Positions 28,378-38,602 of a stretch of 64,000 nucleotides of DNA are shown here, piece by piece. The position numbers were made by a program, and so were the translations under genes. The notes under the pieces were generated by a model, which made no database searches, was not told the origin of the DNA, and saw only the letters and a program-made list of their open reading frames with translations. The stretch comes from Algibacter miyuki (GTDB lineage Bacteria > Bacteroidota > Bacteroidia > Flavobacteriales > Flavobacteriaceae): the NCBI RefSeq assembly GCF_030409805.1, contig NZ_JAUFQP010000007.1:434001-498000 (forward strand), read 5' to 3'. Position 1 is the first letter of the stretch; every line of letters begins with the position of its first letter.

Positions 28378-30444
28378 TTAACTTATTGCCAATCCATTTG
28401 TTACATTCTGTGTATCTGGATTAACAAATACTAATTTACCATCTTCACTTTCCGTCATTAAAATCATCCCTTCACTTTCAACGCCACGTAAAGCTCTTGG
28501 TGCTAAATTCACTAAAACGGTTACTTTTTTACCAACCACTTCTTCGGCAGTAAAACTTTCAGCAATACCCGAAACAATAGTTCGTACATCGATACCGGTA
28601 TCTACTTTTAAAACTAAAAGTTTTTTTGCTTTCGGCATTTTTTCGGCTTCTAAAATAGTACCAACACGTAAATCTAGTTTGGTAAAATCATCAAAAGTAA
28701 TAGTCTCTTTTTGCGGTTCTACAACTTTATTTGCTGCTTCGTTTGCTTTTTTACTCGCCGTTAATTTATCCAATTGTTTCTGGATGGTTTCATCTTCAAC
28801 CTTTGAGAATAACAACTCTGCTTCTCCAATTTTATGTCCCGCAGGAAGTAATACTTCTTTCGTTTTAATGGTATTCCATTCTGCTTCCGAAGTTAAATTG
28901 GCATGCAATAATATGTTTTTCAATTTTGTAGATGTAAACGGCAAAAACGGTTCACTTAAAGTCGCTAAAGCTGAAGCAATTTGAAGCGCCACATACATAA
29001 TGGTTTTAGTACGTTCCGCATCGACCTTAATTACTTTCCAAGGCTCAGCATCGGCCAAATATTTATTTCCTAAACGTGCTAAATTCATTAATTCTTGTCC
29101 CGCTTCTCTAAAACGGTAACGCTCAATAGAACTAGCAATAACATCTGGATATGCCTTTAAGGTTGCCAAAGTTTCTTGATCTATTTCTAATAAATCGGAA
29201 GGTGTTGGCACAAATCCGTCGTAATATTTATTGGTTAAAACCACTACACGGTTAATAAAGTTTCCGAAAATAGCTACCAATTCGTTATTGTTTCTAGCTT
29301 GAAAATCTTTCCAAGTAAAATCGTTATCCTTAGTTTCTGGTGCATTTGCAGTTAAAACGTAACGCAAAACATCTTGCTGACCTGGGAAATCTTCTAAATA
29401 TTCTGGCAACCAAACCGCCCAGTTTTTCGAAGTTGATAATTTATTGCCTTCTAAATTTAAAAATTCGTTGGCCGGTACATTTTCTGGTAAAATATAAGAT
29501 CCTTCCGCTTTTAACATCGCTGGAAAAATAATACAGTGAAACACAATATTGTCTTTCCCTATAAAATGAACCATTTTTGTGTCTTTATCTTTCCAATACG
29601 GTTCCCAATCTTTACCTTCTCTTGCCGCCCATTCTTTGGTAGACGAGATATAACCGATTGGCGCATCGAACCAAACATAAAGTACTTTACCCTCGCCACC
29701 TTCGGCAGGTACAGGAATTCCCCAATCTAAATCGCGGGTTACAGCTCTTGGGCGTAAACCATCATCAATCCAAGATTTAACTTGTCCGTAAACATTAGGT
29801 TTCCAATCTTTTTTATGACCTACAAGAATCCATTCTTTTAAAAAGGCCTCATATCTATCTAACGGCAAAAACCAGTGTTTGGTTTGCTTTAACGTTGGTA
29901 CGTTTCCAGTAATTGCAGATTTTGGGTTTATTAAATCTGTTGCATTGTGGCTGGTTCCGCAGTTTTCACATTGGTCGCCATAACTTTCTTCGTTTCCACA
30001 TTTTGGACAAGTTCCAACTACGAAACGATCGGCTAAAAACTGATTCGCTTTAGCATCATATAATTGTTCTGAAGTTTCTTCTATAAATTCCCCTTTATCA
30101 TTTAAGGTTTTAAAAAATTCCGAAGCCGTTTCATGATGAATTTTAGCAGAGGTACGCGAATAGTTATCGTAAGTAATTCCAAAATCTTCAAACGATTTTT
30201 TAATAATCGCATGATATTTATCTACCACATCTTGCGGTGTTACGCCTTCATTTTTCGCTTTAATCGTAATAGGCACACCATGTTCATCACTTCCGCCAAT
30301 AAAAGCAACATCGTTTCCGGTTAATCTTAAATAGCGGGCATAAATATCTGCGGGCACGTAAACGCCGGCCAAATGCCCAATATGAATAGGACCGTTGGTG
30401 TATGGTAATGCCGCTGTAATAGTATATCGTTTTGGTGTGTTCAT
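28378..30444 (-). CDS. metG: Methionyl-tRNA synthetase with C-terminal tRNA-binding domain
   Basis: 688 aa. Class I catalytic core with HIGH ([14 protein letters not shown]) and the KMSKS equivalent KLSTSKN. A four-Cys zinc knuckle sits in the connective domain ([18 protein letters not shown]). An anticodon-binding helical domain is followed by a Trbp111/EMAP-like domain at the C-terminus ([20 protein letters not shown]). Complete and full length. Confidence 0.98.
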   Translation of the reverse strand: MNTPKRYTITAALPYTNGPIHIGHLAGVYVPADIYARYLRLTGNDVAFIGGSDEHGVPITIKAKNEGVTPQDVVDKYHAIIKKSFEDFGITYDNYSRTSAKIHHETASEFFKTLNDKGEFIEETSEQLYDAKANQFLADRFVVGTCPKCGNEESYGDQCENCGTSHNATDLINPKSAITGNVPTLKQTKHWFLPLDRYEAFLKEWILVGHKKDWKPNVYGQVKSWIDDGLRPRAVTRDLDWGIPVPAEGGEGKVLYVWFDAPIGYISSTKEWAAREGKDWEPYWKDKDTKMVHFIGKDNIVFHCIIFPAMLKAEGSYILPENVPANEFLNLEGNKLSTSKNWAVWLPEYLEDFPGQQDVLRYVLTANAPETKDNDFTWKDFQARNNNELVAIFGNFINRVVVLTNKYYDGFVPTPSDLLEIDQETLATLKAYPDVIASSIERYRFREAGQELMNLARLGNKYLADAEPWKVIKVDAERTKTIMYVALQIASALATLSEPFLPFTSTKLKNILLHANLTSEAEWNTIKTKEVLLPAGHKIGEAELLFSKVEDETIQKQLDKLTASKKANEAANKVVEPQKETITFDDFTKLDLRVGTILEAEKMPKAKKLLVLKVDTGIDVRTIVSGIAESFTAEEVVGKKVTVLVNLAPRALRGVESEGMILMTESEDGKLVFVNPDTQNVTNGLAIS

Positions 30445-30469
30445 TCTATTATTATGATTAAAATTATTG

Positions 30470-30554
30470 GTTATTTCGAGTGTTTCAAGATTTAAAAATC
30501 ATCTTAAAATTTCAATTTAATATCTAAAGACGTTAATATTTCACTCGGAGTAAC
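30470..30554. repeat. 85-bp segment with imperfect 13-bp terminal inverted repeats
   Basis: Ends GTTATTTCGAGTG (30470-30482) and CACTCGGAGTAAC (30542-30554) match as inverted repeats at 11 of 13 positions. It lies in the metG leader, between the divergent metG and LD-carboxypeptidase genes. It resembles the small intergenic repeats starting with TTTCGAG seen in flavobacterial genomes (memory, not a search). No coding content. Confidence 0.4.
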
Positions 30555-30569
30555 ACGTATTTTGAAGCC

Positions 30570-30618
30570 GTAAAAGTACACATTTTGCCTGCTATTTAGA
30601 AAAAAAATGTACTTTTAC
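30570..30618 (+). repeat. 11-bp inverted repeat just before the LD-carboxypeptidase start
   Basis: GTAAAAGTACA (30570-30580) and TGTACTTTTAC (30608-30618) are exact reverse complements, 27 nt apart. The right arm ends 3 nt before the preferred ATG at 30622 and overlaps the alternative ATG at 30607. It could be an operator or a leader hairpin. Confidence 0.5.
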
Positions 30619-30621
30619 ATT

Positions 30622-31635
30622 ATGACAAGAATTACACACATAACAATTTTAATTTGTGTTATTTTTTTCTTCGGAAAAACGACACTTACAGCACAAGAAA
30701 CAACGTTAACTAAACCAAGTACTTTGATACAACCTCCATATTTAAAAGCTGGCGATACGGTTGCCATTGTAGCGCCATCTGGTGTTGTAAAAAATGGTAT
30801 TGATGAAATTGAAAGCGCCAAAACCTTACTTAAAAGTTGGGGACTACATACCATTGTTGGTAAAAATGTATTTAACAAAGCCAACCATTTTGCAGGTACT
30901 GATGATGAACGTTGTACCGATTTCCAAAGCGCTTTAGACAATCCTACGGTTAGCGCTATTTGGTGTGCTCGTGGTGGTTATGGTACAGTTAGAATTCTAG
31001 ACAAACTCGATTACACAAAATTTAAACAACACCCAAAATGGCTTATTGGGTATAGCGATATTACAGGTTTACACAACCAATTTCATAATGAAGGTATAGA
31101 AAGCATCCACGGTATTATGTGCCTAAGTTTACCAAATGATTTAAATGAAATTAAAGAACCTATTGCTACTTTTAAAGCAGCCATTTTCGGAAAACCTTTA
31201 AGTTATACTGTTGAAGGCTCTAAATACAACCGCACAGGGCAAGTTACAGCGCCTTTGGTTGGCGGTAATTTAACTTTATTACACACTATGTTAGGTTCCA
31301 AAACGAGTATTAATATCGATGGAAAAATTCTGTTTATTGAAGAAGTCGGCGAGTACAAATACCATATAGATCGCATGTTACAGAGTTTAAAACGTGCTGG
31401 TTATTTTGATCATTGTGAAGGTGTCATTATTGGTGGCATTAGTAAAGTTAGAAAAAACACTACCGATTGGGGTACTAGCATTGAACAACTATTTCTTGAT
31501 GCCTTAGCTGATTATGATTTCCCAATTGCTTTTAATATTCCTGCTGGTCACGAAAAAGATAATCGCGCACTAATTTTAGGTCGAACGATTGATTTAAACG
31601 TTACTAAAGATAAATCAACAATAGTTTTTAAGTAA
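30622..31635 (+). CDS. Peptidase S66 family LD-carboxypeptidase
   Basis: 337 aa from the ATG at 30622. A second ATG 15 nt upstream would put YFYI ahead of an otherwise normal signal peptide, so the later one is preferred. The enzyme removes the terminal D-Ala from murein tetrapeptides during recycling. The S66 triad is visible: Ser in WLIGYSDIT, Glu in LFIEEVGEYK and His in IPAGHEKDN; the ARGGYGTVRIL motif is present too. A signal peptide (to TAQ) places it in the periplasm, unlike cytoplasmic LdcA. Confidence 0.93.
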   Translation: MTRITHITILICVIFFFGKTTLTAQETTLTKPSTLIQPPYLKAGDTVAIVAPSGVVKNGIDEIESAKTLLKSWGLHTIVGKNVFNKANHFAGTDDERCTDFQSALDNPTVSAIWCARGGYGTVRILDKLDYTKFKQHPKWLIGYSDITGLHNQFHNEGIESIHGIMCLSLPNDLNEIKEPIATFKAAIFGKPLSYTVEGSKYNRTGQVTAPLVGGNLTLLHTMLGSKTSINIDGKILFIEEVGEYKYHIDRMLQSLKRAGYFDHCEGVIIGGISKVRKNTTDWGTSIEQLFLDALADYDFPIAFNIPAGHEKDNRALILGRTIDLNVTKDKSTIVFK

Positions 31636-31702
31636 AAAACCTGTTTAAAACACTAATGCTCAGCACCAAACTGGTTGGCTTTTATTATTGCATATTTTTG
31701 TC

Positions 31703-31710
31703 TAAATTTG
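31703..31710 (+). promoter_or_regulatory. Candidate -7 box for the 31736 T9SS cargo
   Basis: TAAATTTG, with a second match TATTTTTG at 31693-31700. Either lies 25-35 nt before the ATG. A TTTT near 31681 is at about the right -33 distance for the first. Confidence 0.45.
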
Positions 31711-31735
31711 CTTACAAAACAAAGTCATTCCTGAA

Positions 31736-34195
31736 ATGAAAAAAGCTATAGTATTCTTTTCATTAGTATTTATATTTAGTTTTGGGTTTAGTCAAACAAA
31801 AATAGCCAAATTAACTTTTGAAACCGATCCAACGGATACTGATCCTGCTATAACGGATATTTCTTATACCACAAGTGAACCAGAGTTTTTTGATTACAGC
31901 GATGCTTCAAGACCTGAATACTTCTTCAGATCAACTAACAATATACCCGATGTAACTTTTAGTAAAACAAATGATTTAGGAGATTATTTTTTTGCTGTTC
32001 AGAATGCAACAAATGGCAACACCTCAATTGCGACACTATATCTTGAACAAATAAATATTGAAGGATATGAAAACCTTGAATTGAGAGTTTATTTAGCAGA
32101 AAGAGTTAATACAACACCTAGAGGATGGGATAATAACATTGGAGGAAATAATGATTACGTTCATTTTGATTATGATATAAATAGTAGCGGAACTTTTAAT
32201 CCATGTTTATGGATTGAATCTTCTGGAGTTTTTCCAAATGAAGATAATGCTATAGCACGTATAGATACTGATTTCGATGAAACTGGAGATGGAAGTACTA
32301 TAGGAAACACTTTTAATCAATTTATCTCTCCTATTACTGGTACAGGTAATACTTTGGATATGGTTATTGATTTTAAACTTAATAACGACGACGAAGACAT
32401 TGCTATAGATAACATTGAAATATGGGGAACACTAATACCAAGTTGCAGTAACACATCTATATGGAACGGCACAACATGGAGTAATGGCATTCCTGACATT
32501 ACAACTATAGCTACCATAAACGGACCTTATACAACCAATACAAGTAATGGTAGTTTTTCAGCATGTAGCCTAACCGTTAATGACGATTTAATTATTGAAG
32601 ACGGTTATTATGTTGAAGTAGAAAACAATATTACTGTTACAGGTAACTTAATACTTAAGAATAATGGCACCCTAGTGCAAAATAATGATAGCGCCACATT
32701 TTCTAATTCTGGCGGCACCACTAGTTTCACAAGAAGCACGCATCCTTTAAACAACTGGTACGATTACACCTACTGGAGCTCCCCTATAAAAAATTTAACT
32801 ATTGCGGCAAGCCCATTAAAGCATACTAATAGGCGTTATTGGTTTGATGCAAATAACTATTTAGATCAATATACAGAAATTAATAACACAGATACGTTTG
32901 AGGTAATACAAGCAAGTGATGATATTGATGATAATGGAGATGATTGGCAATATGCCACAGACACCACCATAATGACTCCCGGGGTTGGTTTTGCTGCTAT
33001 GCATTATATTTCGGGCTATACCGGAGTTCAACCTTACGATTATGAGTTTATTGGTGAGTTTAACAACGGTATTATTACTACGCCCATCTCACACAACCCT
33101 TTAAACACCGGAGGACACTGGAACCTTATTGGTAACCCCTACCCAAGTGCTTTAGATTTTGATGCCTTTGTAACAAACAACCCAGGCGTTATAGAAGGTG
33201 CGGCTTATTTATGGTCACATTCCACACCTATTTCTGAGACAACCAGTGGAAATGAAAGTTTGAATTTTTCGCAAAACGACTATGTTATCATGACTACTGG
33301 AAGCGGGAGTGTAAACAATAGCCCTGGAACGCTTCTGGAATATATACCGTCTGGTCAAAGCTTTTTTATAGCAGGAACCTCAAACGGCATCGTAACGTTT
33401 AATAATTCAATGCGAATTAAAAATGGTGCCAGTAATAGTCAATTTTTTAAAAATTCAAATGCAAAAAACAATAATGTAGTCCAGCCTGATTCAAACAAAT
33501 TATGGATTAATTTAACTTCAGATAATGGCATATTTAATCAGGTATTAATAGCTTATGTCAACGGGGCTACCGATAATTATGATGGAATGGTTTATGATGC
33601 ACCAAGAAACCTATCGAGTGGTGTAGCTTCAATTATCTATACTCTTATAGAGGATAAAAATGATAAAAAATTCGCAATACAAGGCAAAAGTCCGAGCAGT
33701 ATTACTGAGGAAGAAATAATTACCTTAGGCTTTTTAACTTCAATAGAATCTGCTACTACTTACACTTTATCCATAGAAAAAATCGAAGGAGAATTCTTAA
33801 CAGGGCGCAATGTATATCTAAAAGATAATTTACTCAATACGTTTCATGATTTATCTGTAAGTGAGTATAATTTTACTTCAGAAACTGGAGAGTTTAATAA
33901 TCGTTTTGAAATTGTATTTAATAATCAAACTTCTTTGTCTGCAAATACGCATACTACCGTAGATGATAATACCATTAAAATAGTCCATCTTGGCAATAAA
34001 CAATTTAGCTTCACCACTTCAAACGGCTTAACAATAAACCATATTGATCTTTTTGACTTATATGGCAGAAAGATATATCGTTTTAACGAAATAAGTGAAA
34101 CTTACTCTTTTCAACTATTAAACAATGCGCCGTACATTGCTAAAATTACACTTTCGGATAACTCAATAAAAACTAGAAAAATTGTTATTCATTAA
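31736..34195 (+). CDS. Large secreted T9SS cargo protein
   Basis: 819 aa. Signal peptide ends at FGFSQ. A private N-terminal beta domain (about 20-225) is followed by a right-handed-helix-like module (about 235-330; ACSLTVNDDLIIEDGYYVEV). A long region shared with the protein at 52808 comes next (WNLIGNPYPSALDFDAF, KLWINLTSDNGIFNQVLIAY, VYLKDNLLNTFHDLS, FTSETGEFNNRFEIVF). A type-A T9SS sorting domain ends it (IDLFDLYGRKIYRF ... KTRKIVIH). It is a cell-surface or released protein. No catalytic motif recognised. Confidence 0.88.
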   Translation: MKKAIVFFSLVFIFSFGFSQTKIAKLTFETDPTDTDPAITDISYTTSEPEFFDYSDASRPEYFFRSTNNIPDVTFSKTNDLGDYFFAVQNATNGNTSIATLYLEQINIEGYENLELRVYLAERVNTTPRGWDNNIGGNNDYVHFDYDINSSGTFNPCLWIESSGVFPNEDNAIARIDTDFDETGDGSTIGNTFNQFISPITGTGNTLDMVIDFKLNNDDEDIAIDNIEIWGTLIPSCSNTSIWNGTTWSNGIPDITTIATINGPYTTNTSNGSFSACSLTVNDDLIIEDGYYVEVENNITVTGNLILKNNGTLVQNNDSATFSNSGGTTSFTRSTHPLNNWYDYTYWSSPIKNLTIAASPLKHTNRRYWFDANNYLDQYTEINNTDTFEVIQASDDIDDNGDDWQYATDTTIMTPGVGFAAMHYISGYTGVQPYDYEFIGEFNNGIITTPISHNPLNTGGHWNLIGNPYPSALDFDAFVTNNPGVIEGAAYLWSHSTPISETTSGNESLNFSQNDYVIMTTGSGSVNNSPGTLLEYIPSGQSFFIAGTSNGIVTFNNSMRIKNGASNSQFFKNSNAKNNNVVQPDSNKLWINLTSDNGIFNQVLIAYVNGATDNYDGMVYDAPRNLSSGVASIIYTLIEDKNDKKFAIQGKSPSSITEEEIITLGFLTSIESATTYTLSIEKIEGEFLTGRNVYLKDNLLNTFHDLSVSEYNFTSETGEFNNRFEIVFNNQTSLSANTHTTVDDNTIKIVHLGNKQFSFTTSNGLTINHIDLFDLYGRKIYRFNEISETYSFQLLNNAPYIAKITLSDNSIKTRKIVIH

Positions 34196-34278
34196 CATAT
34201 TTTAGCTGTTTTTTTCTTACCTATAATTTCATTTATACATTTTATCGATAAAAAAACGTGTTTTACCTCTAATCGCTC

Positions 34279-34286
34279 TATATTTG
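34279..34286 (+). promoter_or_regulatory. Candidate -7 box for the SASA esterase gene
   Basis: TATATTTG, an exact consensus match 34 nt before the ATG at 34321, with TTTTAC at 34261 near the -33 position. Confidence 0.5.
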
Positions 34287-34320
34287 TTTTCCTACAGAAA
34301 AACTATATAGCTCTACATTT

Positions 34321-35952
34321 ATGAAACAAAAATACTCTTTATTAAAAACACTATTCATCATTTGTTTATTTCTAACGCAAGTCTATGCATTTGCTCAACG
34401 GGATGTTTACCTAGTTATCGGACAATCTAATGCCGCAGGACGTGGCGCTATAGAAGCCCAAGATATGGCTCCGCTAAACGGTGTAGATTTATATAATGGC
34501 ACAAGTTGGGAAACAGCTATAAACACAAGTGCTGCAGATGGCGGAATGAATAGGTATTCTACCGTACAAAAAGAAGCACAAGACCAAGGATTAAATTTTT
34601 CTTATACATTTGGAAAAACAGTAAGTGCTGTTTCTGAAAATCAAATAGGCTTAGTAGTAAACGCTATTGGAGGTACTAGCATTGACTCGTGGTTACCAAC
34701 CACAGGTGCTGGTTATTATGAAGCTGCAATAACAAGGATAAATGAAGCCCTAGCTTTAGGAGGATCAACCCTTAAAGGTATATTATGGCACCAAGGTGAA
34801 GCGAGTAGAAATGATTCAGATTATTTAGATACGCTAGAAAGTTTAATTACAAGTTTAAGAACAGATTTAGGCATCCCTAATCTACCCGTAATTGTAGGAC
34901 AAATTAGTAAACAAAGAACCGACAACGATACATTTAATGCCAATATAAAAACAATCACCGACCCTTTAAATGTAAGCAACTATATCCCTTATACAGATTA
35001 TGTAACAACCGATGGATTAAGTACTTCAGACAGAACACATTTTATTTCTAACTCGCAACGTGTTTTAGGCTACCGTTATGCTGCAAAAATTTTAGAAATG
35101 ATATATGGTTTTCCCTATGTACAAAACGAAATTGTTCCTATTAGTGAAGATGCTTTTGTGCGCGGAGGAACAAGCGCAGATATCGTACAACAAACCATAG
35201 ATAGCGAATATATACGTATAAAAGAAACAAGCCCTATTGGAAATAACACCCGAAGAGGCTTGGTTAAATTTGATATTAGTTCTATAACAAGCACAACAGA
35301 CCGATTAATAATAGACACTACTTTAATTATTAATGCAGATCTTACGGATAGTGACAGTAGCGACGACAAAGAAGCTATGAATATTAATTTTTACAACATT
35401 GATACCAACTGGACCGAAAGCACAGTCACTTTTAACAATGCTCCCAATTTCACAAACCTAATTAGTTCTGGTAATTCTAATTTTTATATCGAAGGCCTAC
35501 GCCAGCGTGGAGCAGACATAACAGATTATATTAAAGACCAATATGCCTTAGGCACAACTACCGTTGCTTTAGGTTTACAATCTACATCAAATGATGGTAC
35601 GGCACAATTAAAATTTATTACTAAAGAAGACAGCGCAACACCATCAACCGCATCTTACTTAGTAGTAAGCTATATTAACACCTCTTCAACTCTAGGCAGT
35701 AATACCCAAAACAACAAACTAGACCAATTTAAAGTATCATACACCAACCCCGTAAATGACAACATGTTAATAAGCAGTCAATTTATAATGAATGAAATTA
35801 ACTTATATAGCATTACCGGTAAACTTCTAAAAAAACAAGAAATCCATAACACATCAGCCACAGTCAATACTTCTAATTTAGTTAGCGGTGCTTACATTAT
35901 GTCTATAACAAGTGAAAATGAAATGATTTCGAAATTAATTTTAAAAAAATAA
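34321..35952 (+). CDS. Secreted SASA-domain carbohydrate esterase with DNRLRE domain and T9SS signal
   Basis: 543 aa. Signal peptide to AFAQ. Sialate-O-acetylesterase-like (CE6/SASA) domain at about 26-265: catalytic Ser in VIGQSNAAGRG, the NAIGGTSIDSW block, LWHQGEASRND, and the DRTHF Asp/His block. A DNRLRE/CBM96-like beta domain follows (about 270-450; EDAFVRGG, RRGLVKFDIS, WTESTVTFNNAP). It ends with a T9SS sorting domain (INLYSITGKLLKKQE ... SKLILKK). Likely deacetylates polysaccharides such as acetylated xylan or other algal glycans outside the cell. The substrate is inference. Confidence 0.9.
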   Translation: MKQKYSLLKTLFIICLFLTQVYAFAQRDVYLVIGQSNAAGRGAIEAQDMAPLNGVDLYNGTSWETAINTSAADGGMNRYSTVQKEAQDQGLNFSYTFGKTVSAVSENQIGLVVNAIGGTSIDSWLPTTGAGYYEAAITRINEALALGGSTLKGILWHQGEASRNDSDYLDTLESLITSLRTDLGIPNLPVIVGQISKQRTDNDTFNANIKTITDPLNVSNYIPYTDYVTTDGLSTSDRTHFISNSQRVLGYRYAAKILEMIYGFPYVQNEIVPISEDAFVRGGTSADIVQQTIDSEYIRIKETSPIGNNTRRGLVKFDISSITSTTDRLIIDTTLIINADLTDSDSSDDKEAMNINFYNIDTNWTESTVTFNNAPNFTNLISSGNSNFYIEGLRQRGADITDYIKDQYALGTTTVALGLQSTSNDGTAQLKFITKEDSATPSTASYLVVSYINTSSTLGSNTQNNKLDQFKVSYTNPVNDNMLISSQFIMNEINLYSITGKLLKKQEIHNTSATVNTSNLVSGAYIMSITSENEMISKLILKK

Positions 35953-36131
35953 CTCGTTTTAAAAGATAATAGCTACTCAAAATAAATTTACAAAATTTCA
36001 TATAATAATGGTGTAAAGGTTAATTTTAACGTTAATAAAGAGCAATCAACTATTATTTTTAGAGAATAAATATAATATGTTGTATTTTAGTAACTTAATC
36101 TTAAGTTAAAAATCAATCAATTACTCTCCAA

Positions 36132-36365
36132 ATGAAAAAACTATTACTATTAAGTGTAGCAGCAATGCTTTTATTTTCTGTAAACGTAAATGCAGATACT
36201 GTAAACCCTAATTTAAACCTTTTAAATCCTGATGTTCGTAAATGTCTTATTGAAGCATCTAAAAGTGAAGGTTGGAAATTAGAAGCTGTTTACACGGACA
36301 AAGAAGAAAACCTTGTTATGGTTTTCGGAAAAGGCAATGAAACTAAGACTTACAAAACAAAATAA
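36132..36365 (+). CDS. Small secreted protein of unknown function
   Basis: 77 aa. A clear signal peptide (KKLLLLSVAAMLLFSVNVNA) leaves about 55 mature residues with one Cys and a beta-hairpin-like end (LVMVFGKGNETKTYKTK). No domain recognised. Monocistronic: about 180 nt of AT-rich leader before it and a strong terminator 40 nt after it. Confidence 0.75.
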   Translation: MKKLLLLSVAAMLLFSVNVNADTVNPNLNLLNPDVRKCLIEASKSEGWKLEAVYTDKEENLVMVFGKGNETKTYKTK

Positions 36366-36404
36366 GTAATAAATACTGCTTTTTATAGTCTTATAAAAAA
36401 TTTA

Positions 36405-36443
36405 AAAACCAACTGTAACGGCTTGTTACAGTTGGTTTTTTTT
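36405..36443 (+). terminator. Intrinsic terminator
   Basis: AACCAACTGTAAC - GGCTT - GTTACAGTTGGTT with an unbroken T8 tail; ends the small secreted-protein gene. Confidence 0.9.
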
Positions 36444-36451
36444 ATTGTTTA

Positions 36452-36910
36452 TTACATACCAAATTGATTTAAATGGTGGTCTAGATGCTTATAAAACATG
36501 GTATTCCATTCCTTTTTAGTCAAATCCCCAAAAGAATGCGACGCTTTATTATCAAAATGATTTGCACCTAATTGTTGCGTCTGATTAATAAAATCTACCA
36601 ATCGTTTTTTCTCTAAGTCGAAATTTTTAGCATCGGTGATTAAAAATTAGGGAGCTGTTCGGCTATTCTTTTTATAAGGCTTATCGCTAACTACTATAGG
36701 CTTTACAACCGTTTTAAGCATCCAACGTTTAAAAGCATTCGGTCTAGGGTGTATATTATCGTAAACCATTTCGTAAGTTACATTACAGTGCGCCAACATT
36801 TGATCAACACTCATTTTACCCCATAAAGGTTTCGCTTCGGTATTTAGTTTGTTTATTCTAGCAACAACACTTTCCGTGTCTGCCGAATCGAACATGTTTT
36901 TCATTTTCAA
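36452..36910 (-). pseudogene. DUF1569 family protein gene interrupted by one in-frame TAA
   Basis: The reading frame starts at 36910 and runs 87 codons (MFDSADTESVVARINKLNTE, MSVDQMLAHCNVTYEMVYDN) to a TAA at 36649-36647. It continues in the same frame for 64 more codons (FLITDAKNFDLEKKRLVDFI, SFGDLTKKEWNTMFYKHLDH) to a TAA at 36454-36452. The DUF1569 family has both halves; TAP-E-F is expected where TAP-stop-F is read, so a GAA-to-TAA change fits. No frame change is needed. The family is a DinB-like helical bundle; function unknown. A sequencing error is the alternative. Confidence 0.85.
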
Positions 36911-37008
36911 ATAGCTTTAAAAGTTTAACGCATTAAAGTTATCACTTATCAAACTCAGAACCAAACATTTGCACCCTAAAAAAGATAAAAAACCAAGACT
37001 TTTAACAC

Positions 37009-37785
37009 CTAGAATCCTCGTTCTTTTTGTATCTGTTCGTAGGCCGCTTGTACTTGTCTGAACTTTTCTTCAGCACCTTGCTGGTGTTCTTTACCTAAAT
37101 GAATAACCTTATCTGGGTGATATTTTTTAGCCATATTACGATACGCTTTTTTAATATCGCTTACCTCAGCATCTTTAGTAATTTCGAGCACTTTGTAAGC
37201 ATTGTCGCTACTGTTGTAAAACATCGCTTTTATACTTTCGTAATCGCGCGAACTGATACCTAAATAGCTGGCAATGGTATTAATTTGGCTCACTTCATCT
37301 TCGGTTACCATACCGTCGGCTTTAGCGATACCAAATAGAAAGTGCATAAGTTGCAAACGCGACGGATGATCCATCATTTGCCTGATTTGCAAACACACTT
37401 GACGGGTTGAAATATTGTTTTGCTTATTGATGTTTTTAAAGAGTGCAAACGCATTATTTGCACGTTCTTTACCATACATATTTACAAATTGCTGACGTAC
37501 AAAATCGAGTTCGCGTTGATCCTGCTTACCATCGGCTTTGATCACGATGGACGACAAGATAAGCAAACTGACTTCGAAATCGCCCGATTGGGTTTGCGGG
37601 CGTTGTTGTGTTCGGCCGCCATACGTGGTGCGACCTTGTTGTGGTTGCCCTTGATTTAGAAAGGGACTTTTTTTCCCGTCGGAAAGTGCATCTACTACAC
37701 TTCCTAAGGCTAAACCTATTATGGCACCTATTGGCCCACCGAAAGACCAACCTAAAGAGGCGCCTATCCATTTTGTAAAACTCAT
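37009..37785 (-). CDS. TerB/DnaJ-domain (DjlA-like) co-chaperone
   Basis: 258 aa. A Gly-rich hydrophobic N-terminal segment (about 8-33; [18 protein letters not shown]) may dip into the membrane. A TerB-like helical domain (about 70-180; [20 protein letters not shown]) is followed by a C-terminal J domain (about 195-258) with the HPD triad (KYHPDKV) that stimulates DnaK. The order matches DjlA, a membrane-linked DnaK partner. Confidence 0.9.
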   Translation of the reverse strand: MSFTKWIGASLGWSFGGPIGAIIGLALGSVVDALSDGKKSPFLNQGQPQQGRTTYGGRTQQRPQTQSGDFEVSLLILSSIVIKADGKQDQRELDFVRQQFVNMYGKERANNAFALFKNINKQNNISTRQVCLQIRQMMDHPSRLQLMHFLFGIAKADGMVTEDEVSQINTIASYLGISSRDYESIKAMFYNSSDNAYKVLEITKDAEVSDIKKAYRNMAKKYHPDKVIHLGKEHQQGAEEKFRQVQAAYEQIQKERGF

Positions 37786-37860
37786 GTGTTATTTTTTTTC
37801 TGCTTCAAATATACTATTGTTAGTTGACTTTTTAGGTGTTTTGTTACATTAGCGGAGGTT

Positions 37861-37950
37861 TGCGTTAAGGATTGTAGCGGATAGCCCACAGCCCGACGTA
37901 GGAGGTGCGAGGACTTGTAGCGAAAAGCCTGACCCGCAGGGAAACGCCCA
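37861..37950. repeat. ~90-bp structured intergenic repeat, copy 2
   Basis: Same block as 6923-7013, in the same orientation relative to the plus strand. GCGTT/AACGC end pairing and the inner stem around GCGAGG are kept. It lies in the 295-nt gap between the TerB/DnaJ gene and bacilliredoxin, about 70 nt past the TerB/DnaJ start, so it is not tied to one gene. Confidence 0.8.
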
Positions 37951-38036
37951 AGAAAATAAAGCAGAAATTTTGTCAGGTTTTAGGGTGCATCACCGACTTA
38001 AAGGTGAGAGTTGTCTTATTTCGCACGATTTTTGAT

Positions 38037-38044
38037 TAACTTTG
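38037..38044 (+). promoter_or_regulatory. Candidate -7 box for bacilliredoxin
   Basis: TAACTTTG, exact consensus, 36 nt before the ATG at 38081. The -33 element is unclear. Confidence 0.45.
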
Positions 38045-38080
38045 CATAAGTATTAATTATATAATAAAAAATTTAAAGAT

Positions 38081-38491
38081 ATGTATCCAGCAGAATTAGT
38101 AAAACCGATGCGTGAGGATTTAACCAACGTTGGTTTTGAGGAATTACAAACTGCCGAGGCGGTGGATGCGGCTATTGCAAAACCAGGAACTACGCTTGTG
38201 GTTGTGAATTCGGTTTGTGGTTGTGCCGCTGCGAATGCGCGCCCAGGTGCGAGAATGAGTTTACAAAATGCAAAACGCCCAGACCATATTACTACGGTTT
38301 TTGCTGGTGTTGATAAAGCAGCTGTAGATGCGGCTCGTGGCTACATGGTTCCTTTTCCTCCAAGCTCGCCTTGTATGGCTTTGTTTAAGGATGGCGAATT
38401 GGTACACATGCTAGAACGTCACCACATTGAAGGACGTCCGGCTGAGTTAATTGCTGAAAACCTTGTGGATGCTTACAATGCAAATTGCTAA
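38081..38491 (+). CDS. BrxA/BrxB-family bacilliredoxin
   Basis: 136 aa. Thioredoxin-fold protein with the family's CGC active site at Cys46-Gly47-Cys48 (NSVCGCAAANARPG). Conserved FAGVDKAAVDAAR and PSSPCMALFKDGELV segments follow. In Firmicutes the family removes bacillithiol from modified proteins; the thiol used here is not shown by the sequence. Monocistronic, with a terminator 29 nt after the stop. Confidence 0.95.
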   Translation: MYPAELVKPMREDLTNVGFEELQTAEAVDAAIAKPGTTLVVVNSVCGCAAANARPGARMSLQNAKRPDHITTVFAGVDKAAVDAARGYMVPFPPSSPCMALFKDGELVHMLERHHIEGRPAELIAENLVDAYNANC

Positions 38492-38519
38492 GCGTTAAAA
38501 CTTGATTAGAATATAAATT

Positions 38520-38546
38520 AAACCACGATTTTTCGTGGTTTTTTTT
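38520..38546 (+). terminator. Intrinsic terminator after bacilliredoxin
   Basis: AAACCACGA - TTTT - TCGTGGTTT followed by T5. Confidence 0.9.
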
Positions 38547-38602
38547 ATGTGTATACGCAACCATTTATTGCCTTTTGCATCTATAAAGTAAAACATTATT
38601 TT

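Noticed and set aside
36452..36910. Frameshift in the DUF1569 gene
   Set aside because: The two halves are in the same frame (153 codons in total including both stops), so a point nonsense change, not an indel, explains the break.
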